Shown piece by piece: positions 27,203 to 34,654 of a stretch of 64,000 nucleotides of DNA. The notes below the pieces were generated by a model. The model was not told the DNA's origin. It saw nothing but the letters and a program-made list of their open reading frames with translations, and made no database searches. The DNA is from Sphingomonas paeninsulae (lineage in GTDB: Bacteria; Pseudomonadota; Alphaproteobacteria; Sphingomonadales; Sphingomonadaceae). The stretch spans positions 682,001-746,000 of the forward strand of contig NZ_CP032828.1 of assembly GCF_003660165.1 (NCBI RefSeq). The letters run 5' to 3'. The position numbers were made by a program, and so were the translations under genes. Numbering within the stretch: the first letter of the stretch is position 1; every line of letters begins with the position of its first letter.

Positions 27203-27318
27203 GTTACCCGAAGTGCTGCCCGCCTCCTTTGCCAAGCGGCGAAATCTGTCAGCCCATTCCGGAACGCTTATCCTGGGCGGCGGCGTCCAGCCTCTCCGAG
27301 CAGATCGGCGTAACCGGT
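27203..27318 (-). pseudogene. Terminase large subunit, N-terminal remnant
   Basis: About 39 codons read TPPPRISVPEWADRFRRLA then KEAGSTSGN, the beginning of GpA-type large terminases. The family continues with a Trp and the Walker ATPase domain, but here the sequence passes straight into the region before the protease-capsid gene. The ATPase, nuclease and the expected portal gene are missing, which indicates an internal deletion of several kilobases. Confidence 0.65.
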
Positions 27319-27743
27319 CAGCCTTCGCGTTGGGCCGCGAAGTCAGCGTCGGGTTCGCCGAGATCATCGAGGAGCTGGTGGACATGAGTGGTCAGCGCCT
27401 CGACTAACTTGTCCGCGTCGATGCCAAGCTCAGCGGCCAGCAGCGGTCCAACCCTCGTCGGGAAGTTCATCCATGCGTCACGCTGGGAGCGCTGGGTGTC
27501 AAAGAGCACCGTCTCCGCGACCTCGATCTCGACAAGAGATCCAGCGTCTCGGCGCGCTGCCAGCAAATGCTTGAGCGCGTCCGCAAACCGAATTCGCGCC
27601 CTGCTCCTCGTCGGGCGCGATAGCACCGCTGCGGGAGGTCCTCCCGCTTTCCTTCCGCAGCGGTGTGCCCCTTCATCGTCATTCGACGTCTCTCGCATAC
27701 GGCACCGGACGCTATCACCCGGAAACATAGGCTGTTTTTCCAA
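27318..27743 (-). CDS. Terminase small subunit-like protein, possibly truncated
   Basis: 141 residues in the longest frame. The C-terminal half (SLVEIEVAETVLFDTQRSQ, AWMNFPTRVGPLLAAELGI, HVHQLLDDLGEPDADF) matches the C-terminal region of Nu1/GpNU1-type small terminase proteins, which position the large subunit on DNA. The expected N-terminal winged helix is not evident, so the start is unsure and the gene may be partial. It immediately precedes the terminase large remnant. Confidence 0.5.
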   Translation of the reverse strand: MEKQPMFPGDSVRCRMRETSNDDEGAHRCGRKAGGPPAAVLSRPTRSRARIRFADALKHLLAARRDAGSLVEIEVAETVLFDTQRSQRDAWMNFPTRVGPLLAAELGIDADKLVEALTTHVHQLLDDLGEPDADFAAQREG

Positions 27744-27755
27744 TGGTGCAGCGCG

Positions 27756-28247
27756 ATGATGCCCCGCGAACAGAACACACCAGCCAAGCAGGCGGTCAAA
27801 GCTGCGAGCAAAGCGCTGGTCCGTGCCGCCGGTGGCCTTGAAGCCGCTGCCGAATTCTCACGCCCCAACAAATCGGTGCTCGGCGAATACGGTCGGCCTG
27901 AGGGTGATTGCTTCATGCCCGTCGACGTCGTCGAGGATCTCGAGGCGATCACGCATGGTCAGGCTGGGCACCCGATCGTCACCCGCCATCTCGCCGCGCG
28001 CGCCGGATATGCGCTCGTGAAGTTGCCGACCGCATCGGACATCGACAGCGACTGGCTCGCTCAGGTCGGAAGGCTGGTGAGCGACAGTGGCGCCATCATC
28101 GCGGGGATCAGCAGCGCCGCTGCCGACAAGGTCATCAACTCCGCCGACGTCGGTGATTTCAATCTCATTGGCGAGTGCGACGATCTTCTCGCGCTGGTCG
28201 TGAACATGCGTGCCCATTTCGAACGCATCCAGGCGGGCGGCGACTGA
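27756..28247 (+). CDS. Phage regulatory CII-like protein
   Basis: 163 residues from the ATG at 27756. The N-terminus (AKQAVKAASKALVRAAGGLE) followed by SRPNKSVLGEYGRPEGDCFM and DVVEDLEAITHGQAGHPIVT is the pattern of the CII-type phage regulators found in alphaproteobacterial prophages. It is divergent from the terminase/capsid block, separating late (minus) and early (plus) transcription, as expected for a switch protein. Confidence 0.6.
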   Translation: MMPREQNTPAKQAVKAASKALVRAAGGLEAAAEFSRPNKSVLGEYGRPEGDCFMPVDVVEDLEAITHGQAGHPIVTRHLAARAGYALVKLPTASDIDSDWLAQVGRLVSDSGAIIAGISSAAADKVINSADVGDFNLIGECDDLLALVVNMRAHFERIQAGGD

Positions 28248-28365
28248 ATCGAACCACGGACACCCCGCCGACGGGGAGAGTGAACATTGCTGATCGTGCA
28301 GCGGGTCCGTGCCGATGGGTCGGGCCGCGCTGAATAGTTACGCCAATTTTAGAGGGAGAATACCG

Positions 28366-28605
28366 TTGTCAGATATCATCCAGGCCGACCAGCTGCGGCT
28401 CTTCATTGAGCGCATTGAGCGGCTCGAGGAAGAGAAGAAGGGCATCAGCGACGACATTCGCGACGTCTATTCGGAGAGCAAGGGTCAGGGCTACGATACG
28501 ACGATTATGCGCGCCGTCGTTCGCTTGCGCCGCATGGAGAAGGGCGACCGCGACGAGATGGACGCGCTGCTCGAGACGTACCGCGACGCGCTAGGGTTGG
28601 CGTGA
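28366..28605 (+). CDS. DUF2312 (GapR-like) nucleoid protein
   Basis: 79 residues from a TTG at 28366, preceded by AGAGGGAGAA at good spacing; an upstream ATG frame is less likely. The helical signature QADQLRLFIERIERLEEEKK followed by ISDDIRDVYSESKGQGYDT is typical of the DUF2312 family, to which the overtwisted-DNA-binding protein GapR belongs. A copy in a prophage could bind AT-rich or supercoiled DNA during replication. It overlaps the next gene at TGATG. Confidence 0.85.
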   Translation: MSDIIQADQLRLFIERIERLEEEKKGISDDIRDVYSESKGQGYDTTIMRAVVRLRRMEKGDRDEMDALLETYRDALGLA

Positions 28606-28853
28606 TGGCAACTCAGCCTGAAGCCGGGAAAATGTTCCTGATTCCGCCGCCCAAGGACAAGTGCCAAGAATGCGCCACTGATCATCCAATCGAGCTGCCC
28701 CACAACGCGCAGAGCCTGTTCTATCAGGTTCACTACAAGATGAGCACGGGCGAGGAGCCTAGCTGGCTTACCGCAATGGCGCATTGCGATGACGATATGA
28801 AGGCTCTGTGGACGGCTGAGGCGCTCGCCATTCCCAAGGATCCCGCAAAGTGA
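28605..28853 (+). CDS. Hypothetical phage protein
   Basis: 82 residues, coupled to DUF2312 by a TGATG overlap. It contains CQECATDHPIELPHNAQSLFY, with a CxxC pair that may bind zinc. No named family recognised. Part of the contiguous early operon 28366-33181. Confidence 0.6.
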   Translation: MATQPEAGKMFLIPPPKDKCQECATDHPIELPHNAQSLFYQVHYKMSTGEEPSWLTAMAHCDDDMKALWTAEALAIPKDPAK

Positions 28854-29344
28854 CGAAATATGCTGCCTCGACCGAGGTATCGTCCAGCCGCAGCCGCGAC
28901 GAGATCGAGCGCACCCTGCAACGCTATGGCGCTGACCAGTTCATGTATGGCTGGCAGGAGGCGGATGCCGTCATCGGCTTCCGCATGGCAGACCGTCAGG
29001 TGCGTTTCATCGTGCCGCTCCCGGCGCGCGACGACAAGCAATTCACGACATACGAGTCCCGTGGGAAGCTGTGGAGGCGCGAGGATCACGTCGCGCTCAA
29101 GCACTACGAACAGGCAGTCCGCCAAAAGTGGCGCGCGCTGGCGCTGGTGATCAAAGCCAAGCTCGAGGCCGTCGAGGCGGGCATCAGCGAATTCGAGAGC
29201 GAGTTTCTCGCCAACATCGTGCTGCCCGGCACCAACGGCCAGACCGCTGGCGACTGGCTGCGCCCCCAAGTGGCGGAGGCCTACCGCATTGGCACGATGC
29301 CGACGCTGCTTCCTATGCTTCCTGCGCCGGAGAAGAAATCATGA
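28850..29344 (+). CDS. Hypothetical phage protein
   Basis: 164 residues, GTG start overlapping the previous stop codon. Mixed alpha/beta with RMADRQVRFIVPLPARDDKQF and a helical C-terminal half (HYEQAVRQKWRALALVIKAK). It reads like a conserved prophage protein of unknown function. Coupled both ways within the early operon. Confidence 0.6.
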   Translation: MTKYAASTEVSSSRSRDEIERTLQRYGADQFMYGWQEADAVIGFRMADRQVRFIVPLPARDDKQFTTYESRGKLWRREDHVALKHYEQAVRQKWRALALVIKAKLEAVEAGISEFESEFLANIVLPGTNGQTAGDWLRPQVAEAYRIGTMPTLLPMLPAPEKKS

Positions 29345-30000
29345 GCGTTCGCTTCCCAGACCTGCCATCGTGTATGCGCGATCTACCGGTCGATCATCGC
29401 GGATTTCCGGTGCCGTGGTTTGTTGCCTGGGTAGATGGCGAGCCGCAATTCCCCGTCGCTGACGGTCGCAAGTTCGGCCTCGCGCAACGTCAGGACCGCT
29501 GCTGGGTCTGCGGCGGCAAGCTCGGTCGCATCAAAGCGTTTGTGATTGGCCCAATGTGCGCCGTGAACCGCGTTAGTTCGGAGCCGCCGTCGCACCTTGA
29601 ATGTGCACGGTTCTCGGCGCGACGCTGCCCGTTCCTTTCCCAGCCGCGGATGAAGCGCGTCGGCGAGAAAAACTTGCCGCACGGAATTAATCAGCCTGCG
29701 GGCACGATGATCAAACGCAATCCGGGCGTTGCTCTTGTTTACCTGTCACTCGGTTATTCGTCGTTCGGCGATGGCCGAGGCGGTACGCTGTTCGATATCG
29801 GCAAGCCGCATGCAGTGGAATGGTATGCCGAGGGCCGCGAAGCAACGCGCGCGGAGGTTCTGGCCAGCATTGATAGCGGTATGCCATTATTGGCAAGCCA
29901 ATGCGATCGTGACAGTGACCCCGCCGCGGCGCGCGCCCAGCTGGGCCGCATGCACGTTGCAGCACTTACGTTGGTGCCAGCTGACCAGGTGGCGGCATGA
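29341..30000 (+). CDS. Hypothetical phage protein with zinc-ribbon-like motif
   Basis: 219 residues from the ATG at 29341, which overlaps the previous stop codon. A CWVCGGKLG knuckle near residue 55 and further cysteines (CARFSARRCPF) suggest a zinc-bound fold. The N-terminus (GFPVPWFVAWVDGEPQF) and the middle (GTLFDIGKPHAVEWYAEGRE) resemble a prophage protein I have seen only as hypothetical. The longer upstream frame to 29071 is a shadow of the preceding gene. Confidence 0.6.
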   Translation: MSVRFPDLPSCMRDLPVDHRGFPVPWFVAWVDGEPQFPVADGRKFGLAQRQDRCWVCGGKLGRIKAFVIGPMCAVNRVSSEPPSHLECARFSARRCPFLSQPRMKRVGEKNLPHGINQPAGTMIKRNPGVALVYLSLGYSSFGDGRGGTLFDIGKPHAVEWYAEGREATRAEVLASIDSGMPLLASQCDRDSDPAAARAQLGRMHVAALTLVPADQVAA

Positions 30001-30344
30001 CGGACCTGTCGATCCTTCAACACTCGCTCGGCGTCGATCAGTTCGGACAGGGCAACCAGTACCGCAATCGCTATTGCGCGGGCCCGGGCTGCGACGGCTG
30101 GGACAACCTGGTCGACATGGTCGAACGCGGGCTGATGACACGTCGCGACGACGGGCCATGGGGTGGTGACAGCATGTTCTACGTTACCGATGCAGGCAGG
30201 GCCTACGTCGCTGAACAAAGCCCCGCGCCCCCTAAGCTGACCCGCTCGCAGCAGCGGTACCGCCGATATCTCGATGCCGACAGCCACCACACGTTCCGTG
30301 AGTGGCTCGCGTCGCCCTTTGCCAATCTCAATTACGTCGCTTGA
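29997..30344 (+). CDS. Hypothetical phage protein
   Basis: 115 residues, ATGA-type overlap with the previous gene. It contains YCAGPGCDGWDNLVDMVERGLM and a C-terminal RRYLDADSHHTFREWLA. No family assigned. Position within the early block and coupling support it as a real gene. Confidence 0.6.
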   Translation: MTDLSILQHSLGVDQFGQGNQYRNRYCAGPGCDGWDNLVDMVERGLMTRRDDGPWGGDSMFYVTDAGRAYVAEQSPAPPKLTRSQQRYRRYLDADSHHTFREWLASPFANLNYVA

Positions 30345-30357
30345 TAGGAGCACGCAC

Positions 30358-30558
30358 ATGAACGCCGATAACGACCGCTTTATGCGGCTTCCCGAGGTCA
30401 TGCGCGTAACGGGCATGTGCCGGTCCACGATCTACGCCAAGATGGCTGACGGCGCATTTCCCGCGCAGGTTAAGCTCTCGATCAACTGCGTCGCCTGGCG
30501 CGGGTCGGACATCTCTGGCTGGATGGAAAACCCGATGGCCTGGGCGCACGCGGCGTGA
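30358..30558 (+). CDS. alpA: AlpA-family transcriptional regulator
   Basis: 66 residues from an ATG after TAGGAG. The winged helix is clear: RFMRLPEVMRVTGMCRSTIY, then AKMADGAFPAQVKL, VAWRGSDISGWM. AlpA-type excisionase/activators control excision and prophage-satellite gene expression, often together with P4-like integrases, as here. It lies between a hypothetical gene and another small gene overlapping its end. Confidence 0.9.
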   Translation: MNADNDRFMRLPEVMRVTGMCRSTIYAKMADGAFPAQVKLSINCVAWRGSDISGWMENPMAWAHAA

Positions 30559-30794
30559 ACGACATGCGACAAGGCGTCACCCAGATCCAGCACACCGTCC
30601 TCGACCTGTTGGAAAGTGTGCGAAACGATGGGCACGGACACGATACCCAGCTGTTTCTGGGCGAAAAACTGGCGAACCATGCCCGGGTCAATGTCGGTCT
30701 GCGCTTCAAGCGCGATCATGCGATTCAGGCGGCAGCGCGGCTGATCGACGTTGCTGAGCAGCTTGACGTCATGATTTCAGCAGGTGACGCGTGA
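30555..30794 (+). CDS. Small helical hypothetical protein
   Basis: 79 residues overlapping the alpA stop and the dcm start. Predicted largely helical (TQIQHTVLDLLESVRND, HAIQAAARLIDVAEQLDVMI). No family recognised; it might bind DNA or a methylase partner, but nothing in the sequence shows it. Confidence 0.5.
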   Translation: MNDMRQGVTQIQHTVLDLLESVRNDGHGHDTQLFLGEKLANHARVNVGLRFKRDHAIQAAARLIDVAEQLDVMISAGDA

Positions 30795-31900
30795 ATGACC
30801 TGGCTTTACGTCCCCTCAATATCATCAGCCTCTGCGCCGGCGTCGGCGGACTGGAATGCGGCATCCGAATTGCCGAACCCGGAGCGCGCGGAATCGCTTA
30901 TGTGGAGAGGGAAGCCGCAGCAGCCGCAAGCTTGGTCGCGTCGATGGAAGCTGGGTGGTTTCATCCGGCTCCTGTCTGGTCTGACCTTGCCACTTTCGAC
31001 GCTCGACCGTGGCGTGGCCGCGTTCATTGCGTCGCTTCCGGAGATCCCTGCCAGCCGAACAGCGTTGCCGGCAAGCGAGGCGGAGCCAGCGACGACCGCT
31101 TCCTCATCGATCAGGTCGTCAGGATTGTGGACGAGTGCCGGCCTGATCGTGTCTTTCGCGAAAACGTCGCGGGGAACGCTGACGGGCAGCTCGCAGCCCT
31201 CGTCCCTGCACTGGAGCGACTGGGCTATCGCGTTGCGGCAGGAATATTCTCAGCGGCCGGCGTTGGCGCCAGCCACCGGCGGGAGCGACTGTTCATCATG
31301 GCAGACCGAGATCTGGCGGACGCCACAGGCGGGAGATTCTACCCGAGGAGAGAAAACCCAGCGGGGCTCTGGCACGGGTTACGTGGACAAGGCGGGGAAG
31401 CATTCGCTGGTGACCGAGGTTGCCACGTGGGCGACACCCTGCACACGCGATCATTTTCCGCCTCACACAACGGAATATATAGCGGAGAAGAAGGCGCAGG
31501 GACACGGAATGCGCAATCTGAACGACGAAGCCGCCAATTGGCCGACACCTTGTACGAGGGATCACAAGGGCTCGGGCCCGGTAACGATCAGAGCCGACGG
31601 CAAATCGCGAATGGATATGCTGGATTACGCCGCGGAGCGGGGCTTTGCGCCGTTCGCCAGCGTCGACCTTTTGCTCCCGGACCGGCCGACCCCTTCTGGC
31701 ATGAAGTCAGCCGAGACGCGCCGGACCTTGAACCCGCTCTTTGTCGAGTGGCTCATGGGGTGGCCGGAAGGATTGAGCGGCTTCGAGCGGCAGGAAACGG
31801 AGTTTGCCCGCTGGCTGCAGCAGATGCGTGGATGTCTCTCAGCGCTACGCTCCAGCAGGACCGTCTCGCAAGGAACGCTGTTTTGAGTGCGGTGGCGTGA
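30791..31900 (+). CDS. dcm: DNA (cytosine-5)-methyltransferase
   Basis: 369 residues with the C5-methylase motifs in order: I (ISLCAGVGGLECGI), IV with the catalytic Cys (GDPCQPNSVAGKRGG), VI (FRENVAGN, a variant of ENV), VIII (SHRRERLFI) and X (LRAAGNGVCPLAAADAW). The target-recognition region between VIII and X is short and irregular. It probably protects the element from host restriction, as no partner nuclease is near. From 30795 a second open frame covers almost the whole gene. Coupled at both ends to neighbouring early genes. Confidence 0.88.
   Translation: MNDLALRPLNIISLCAGVGGLECGIRIAEPGARGIAYVEREAAAAASLVASMEAGWFHPAPVWSDLATFDARPWRGRVHCVASGDPCQPNSVAGKRGGASDDRFLIDQVVRIVDECRPDRVFRENVAGNADGQLAALVPALERLGYRVAAGIFSAAGVGASHRRERLFIMADRDLADATGGRFYPRRENPAGLWHGLRGQGGEAFAGDRGCHVGDTLHTRSFSASHNGIYSGEEGAGTRNAQSERRSRQLADTLYEGSQGLGPGNDQSRRQIANGYAGLRRGAGLCAVRQRRPFAPGPADPFWHEVSRDAPDLEPALCRVAHGVAGRIERLRAAGNGVCPLAAADAWMSLSATLQQDRLARNAVLSAVA
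30795..31886 (+). CDS. Overprinted ORF inside dcm with WPTP-repeat/LNPLFVEWLMGWP motifs
   Basis: A second open frame of 363 codons on the same strand, +1 relative to dcm. Its 3' half is not random: two near-repeats WATPCTRDHF and WPTPCTRDHKGSG, then GPVTIRADGKSRMDMLDYAAE, and LNPLFVEWLMGWPEG then EFARWLQQMRGCLSAL. I remember such WPTP/FVEWLMGWP stretches from phage methylase-associated proteins. So either a real overlapping gene or the relic of an ancestral C-terminal domain now read in two frames. Its 5' half looks like noise, so the start is probably internal. Confidence 0.4.
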   Translation: MTWLYVPSISSASAPASADWNAASELPNPERAESLMWRGKPQQPQAWSRRWKLGGFIRLLSGLTLPLSTLDRGVAAFIASLPEIPASRTALPASEAEPATTASSSIRSSGLWTSAGLIVSFAKTSRGTLTGSSQPSSLHWSDWAIALRQEYSQRPALAPATGGSDCSSWQTEIWRTPQAGDSTRGEKTQRGSGTGYVDKAGKHSLVTEVATWATPCTRDHFPPHTTEYIAEKKAQGHGMRNLNDEAANWPTPCTRDHKGSGPVTIRADGKSRMDMLDYAAERGFAPFASVDLLLPDRPTPSGMKSAETRRTLNPLFVEWLMGWPEGLSGFERQETEFARWLQQMRGCLSALRSSRTVSQGTLF

Positions 31901-32205
31901 GTGCGCTCTTGCCCGGCGACGTGCCAGAAACCCGATACGGCATCTTGAACCGAGACCGCAAAATCGCCCTCTGGCTTGTTGGTCAGGGCCGATGGAAGTT
32001 CGTCCCGGGGTCAATGCGCCAGACCCTCATACAGGCAAGCTGGGGAACGCACTGGCTGCTTAAGCGGATGAAGGCTCGGCAGATCATCACCGACGCCCAT
32101 CACGCGCCGATGTGCCCTGCAGATCATTGGCACAGGGCGCGTCTCGTCTTCAGCTCCTGTACCTGTGGTGCCCAATATTATCTTGATCAGGACAACGCCA
32201 AATGA
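31897..32205 (+). CDS. Hypothetical phage protein
   Basis: 102 residues from a GTG overlapping the dcm stop (GTGA). It holds HWLLKRMKARQIITDAHHAPMC and a C-terminal SSCTCGAQYYLDQ with a CxC pair. No family recognised. Coupled downstream to 32202 by a four-base overlap. Confidence 0.55.
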   Translation: MSALLPGDVPETRYGILNRDRKIALWLVGQGRWKFVPGSMRQTLIQASWGTHWLLKRMKARQIITDAHHAPMCPADHWHRARLVFSSCTCGAQYYLDQDNAK

Positions 32206-32600
32206 GCGCCTCCACCTGCCATCCGTGGAATGCGAACGAAGGCCGGTTCGACCAGCCGAGCTCAGGAAAGCATGTCAGCAAGTTCCAGACGCAGGCTAAG
32301 GCGGCCCCGAGTAAATATATCGCGCAGCGGCTAGCTAATGCCGCGCGAGGCGGACTAGCAGCCTCCGACGCCGGCACCATCTGCGCGCGGATAGACGAGG
32401 CCCTGACAAAGCTGAAAACCGAAGCGCTCGGGGTGGCGGCGTACATCTGTCTCGCCGACGCTGACATGATGGCATTTCGCGATGCCGTCGGCGGCGACCA
32501 TTGGAAAGGAGTTCGGGTCACCAGCTGCGCGGCAAGCAAAGTGCACGCCAGCGGCGGTAAGGCCCGGGCGGTTCGTAAGCGACTGGGCGGGCGGGCATGA
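32202..32600 (+). CDS. Hypothetical phage protein
   Basis: 132 residues, overlapping both neighbours by four bases. It begins MSASTCHPWNANEGRF and is helical in the middle (ARIDEALTKLKTEALGVAAY). The function is not evident. Retained because of tight coupling with the MT-A70 gene. Confidence 0.55.
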   Translation: MSASTCHPWNANEGRFDQPSSGKHVSKFQTQAKAAPSKYIAQRLANAARGGLAASDAGTICARIDEALTKLKTEALGVAAYICLADADMMAFRDAVGGDHWKGVRVTSCAASKVHASGGKARAVRKRLGGRA

Positions 32601-33181
32601 CGTGGCCCTTCGGCGACCTTATTCCCCTCCGCTACGGGGTGATCCTCGCGGATCCTGCATGGCAATTCGAAAACTGGTCCGACAAAGGCGACGCGAAATC
32701 GCCGCAGGGCCAGTATGACTGCATGACGGTCGATGACATGGCCAAGCTGCCCGTTTCGCACCTCGCCGGCGGCGACTGCGCACTTGTCATGTGGGCGACG
32801 GCGCCGATGCTTCCGCAGGCGCTGGATCTGATGAATCGCTGGGGCTTCACCTTCAAAACGGCTGGAGCGTGGGGCAAGCAGTCGTCGACGGGGAAGAAGC
32901 TCGCGTTCGGCACCGGGCATATCTTCCGCAGCGCAGCCGAGTTCTATCTGGTGGGCACGATCGGCAATCCGCAGCTTCGGTCGAAGTCTGTGCGCAATTT
33001 CATCCTGTCGCCTGTGCGCGGCCACAGCAGAAAGCCCGAACAGCTGCACGTCGACATCGAGCGTCTTTACGATGGGCCGTATGTAGAGCTATTTTCCCGT
33101 CAGCGACGGGCGGGCTGGGATGCCTGGGGGAATGAGGTGGGCAAATTTGATGAGCCGGATTTCGGAATTAGCATTTCGTGA
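32597..33181 (+). CDS. MT-A70-family adenine-N6 methyltransferase
   Basis: 194 residues. The catalytic motif is DPAW (in VILADPAWQFENWSDKG), a variant of DPPW; other family features are LVMWATAPMLPQALDLM, WGFTFKTAGAWGK and PVRGHSRKPEQL near the end. Phage members methylate DNA adenines and help resist restriction. This is the third methylase in the element, after Dam (broken) and Dcm. It ends the early operon at 33181. Confidence 0.88.
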   Translation: MTWPFGDLIPLRYGVILADPAWQFENWSDKGDAKSPQGQYDCMTVDDMAKLPVSHLAGGDCALVMWATAPMLPQALDLMNRWGFTFKTAGAWGKQSSTGKKLAFGTGHIFRSAAEFYLVGTIGNPQLRSKSVRNFILSPVRGHSRKPEQLHVDIERLYDGPYVELFSRQRRAGWDAWGNEVGKFDEPDFGISIS

Positions 33182-33260
33182 ACTTATTACGGACTAGAAC
33201 ATTTCACTTCACACCTGCTTCACACTGTCCTAGGCGTGATTTCGGTTTTGGGGAGATGTA

Positions 33261-34061
33261 ATGGCCAACCCGCTGCTCGACGCGGCTTTGGAAGCGATTC
33301 CGCTGCAAACGCCACCATTAAAGCGCGCGGTATTAGCAGTAGCGTTTTCCACCGTCCTCAAGATTGTCGATACGAGCGGCGCCGGAATCGCCGGATTCCA
33401 GGATCGGATCCGTCACGAATATCCGATCATGGTTCAGGAGCAGTCCCAAAGTTTGCAATTTCAGTTAAGCGAAGACGGCCAAGTGCAGCCTCCGCTGGTG
33501 CTGGTTCAACCCGTCTGGCGCTTTTCCAGCAAGCGTCATTCCTGGCGCTTCTCCCTTACACGAGAGCAAATTGCGATTGAGGTCGATGAATATACACATC
33601 GCGACGACCTACTTTCGCGCGCCTCGCTCGTTCTTGCGGCGTTAAGCGAAGAACTCGCACCGGATGAAGTTACTCGGATTGGTGTGCGTTACGTAAATTT
33701 TCTTGAGGGCCGCCGACTGGAAAATATTGGTGCCTTCATAAATCCGCAGTTCAATGCGTTTGAAGAGGCCCCCTATTCAAGAGCTCTCAGGATAAGTCAG
33801 CATCACATCGAGTTTGATGTTCCCGAGGGAAGATTTATTAGCAGATGGGGTATCCTCCCACCCGGGGCCACTTACGATCCGATAATGGCGCCGCCGGTGA
33901 ATACTAGAAGATATTTTTTGGATTTGGACGCTGTTGACGAGGAGAGTGCGGGCTTTAGTTCGGATGAAATCGTAAATAAGGTTCGCGCTTTGACCGATCG
34001 CGTCTACAATATTTTTCGCTCGGTCGTGACCGAGGATCTTTTGAAAGATTGCAATGCCTAA
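33261..34061 (+). CDS. TIGR04255-like family protein
   Basis: 266 residues with the layout I associate with TIGR04255: an N-terminal LKRAVLAVAFSTVLKI strand, a central WRFSLTREQIAIEVDEYTHRDD followed by helical LLSRASLVLAAL, then VTRIGVRYVNFLEG. The role of the family is unknown to me; members are sporadic and island-associated. It heads a three-gene operon with an HTH protein (8-bp overlap) and a gene of unknown family 10 bp further. The operon is less GC-rich than the phage early genes, and lies between them and the right end of the element. Confidence 0.6.
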   Translation: MANPLLDAALEAIPLQTPPLKRAVLAVAFSTVLKIVDTSGAGIAGFQDRIRHEYPIMVQEQSQSLQFQLSEDGQVQPPLVLVQPVWRFSSKRHSWRFSLTREQIAIEVDEYTHRDDLLSRASLVLAALSEELAPDEVTRIGVRYVNFLEGRRLENIGAFINPQFNAFEEAPYSRALRISQHHIEFDVPEGRFISRWGILPPGATYDPIMAPPVNTRRYFLDLDAVDEESAGFSSDEIVNKVRALTDRVYNIFRSVVTEDLLKDCNA

Positions 34062-34644
34062 TACTGGGACATTTACTGTAGTGAGCAGCAGTTTTTCTCA
34101 GCAAGGAAGGTCGATCCTTTGTATCGATCTAGGCACAAAGCCAGGGCGTTATGTAGTACCGGGTCTGGCAATCCTTGCGGCAGCTTGCATGGGGACGAGC
34201 GTACCAACGTCCGGGGCCGCCGTTCATCTAACTGGGGAAAGCTACAGTCCGTTCGTTAATGTTCAAGCTCGAGATGAAGAGGTGCGCCAATCGCCTCAAG
34301 ACGTCCTTCAAGAAATTCGAAAAAGGACGTTGCTCACTTGGGATCAGTTGGCGCAAATCTTTAGGGTCTCGCGCCGCGCAGTGCATCATTGGGCAGCTGG
34401 CCAGTCGCTCAGCGTGGGCAAGTTGGGTCAGCTCCACGAACTTTACAAATGCGTCCAAAGTTTTGGGAAGCTAGAGCCATATCAGGTGCGTTTAGCCGTG
34501 CTCGACGAGTATGGGATTCACGCCGAGCAAAATGCGAATCAGGCTCTCGATCAACTTGGACCGATCGTGGAAACCAGCGCTGACCCTTTTAACGCTGATC
34601 CAAACACTTTTACGCGAACCCGGCTACGGGTAGTCCGGGCCTGA
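34054..34644 (+). CDS. HTH-domain protein, partner of the TIGR04255-like gene
   Basis: 196 residues. A helix-turn-helix is visible at residues 94-120 (TWDQLAQIFRVSRRAVHHWA), after a hydrophobic stretch at about 33-50 (YVVPGLAILAAACMG) that may be membrane-associated or buried. The C-terminal half is helical and charged. It starts inside the upstream gene (8-bp overlap) and is likely translated with it. It may regulate the operon or act as the sensing component; the sequence does not settle this. Confidence 0.55.
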   Translation: MPNTGTFTVVSSSFSQQGRSILCIDLGTKPGRYVVPGLAILAAACMGTSVPTSGAAVHLTGESYSPFVNVQARDEEVRQSPQDVLQEIRKRTLLTWDQLAQIFRVSRRAVHHWAAGQSLSVGKLGQLHELYKCVQSFGKLEPYQVRLAVLDEYGIHAEQNANQALDQLGPIVETSADPFNADPNTFTRTRLRVVRA

Positions 34645-34654
34645 AATAAGTTAG

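Noticed and set aside
32150-33049. 299-codon minus-strand frame opposite the MT-A70 region
   Set aside because: The plus-strand genes here are coupled and recognisable; the antisense frame has no family resemblance.
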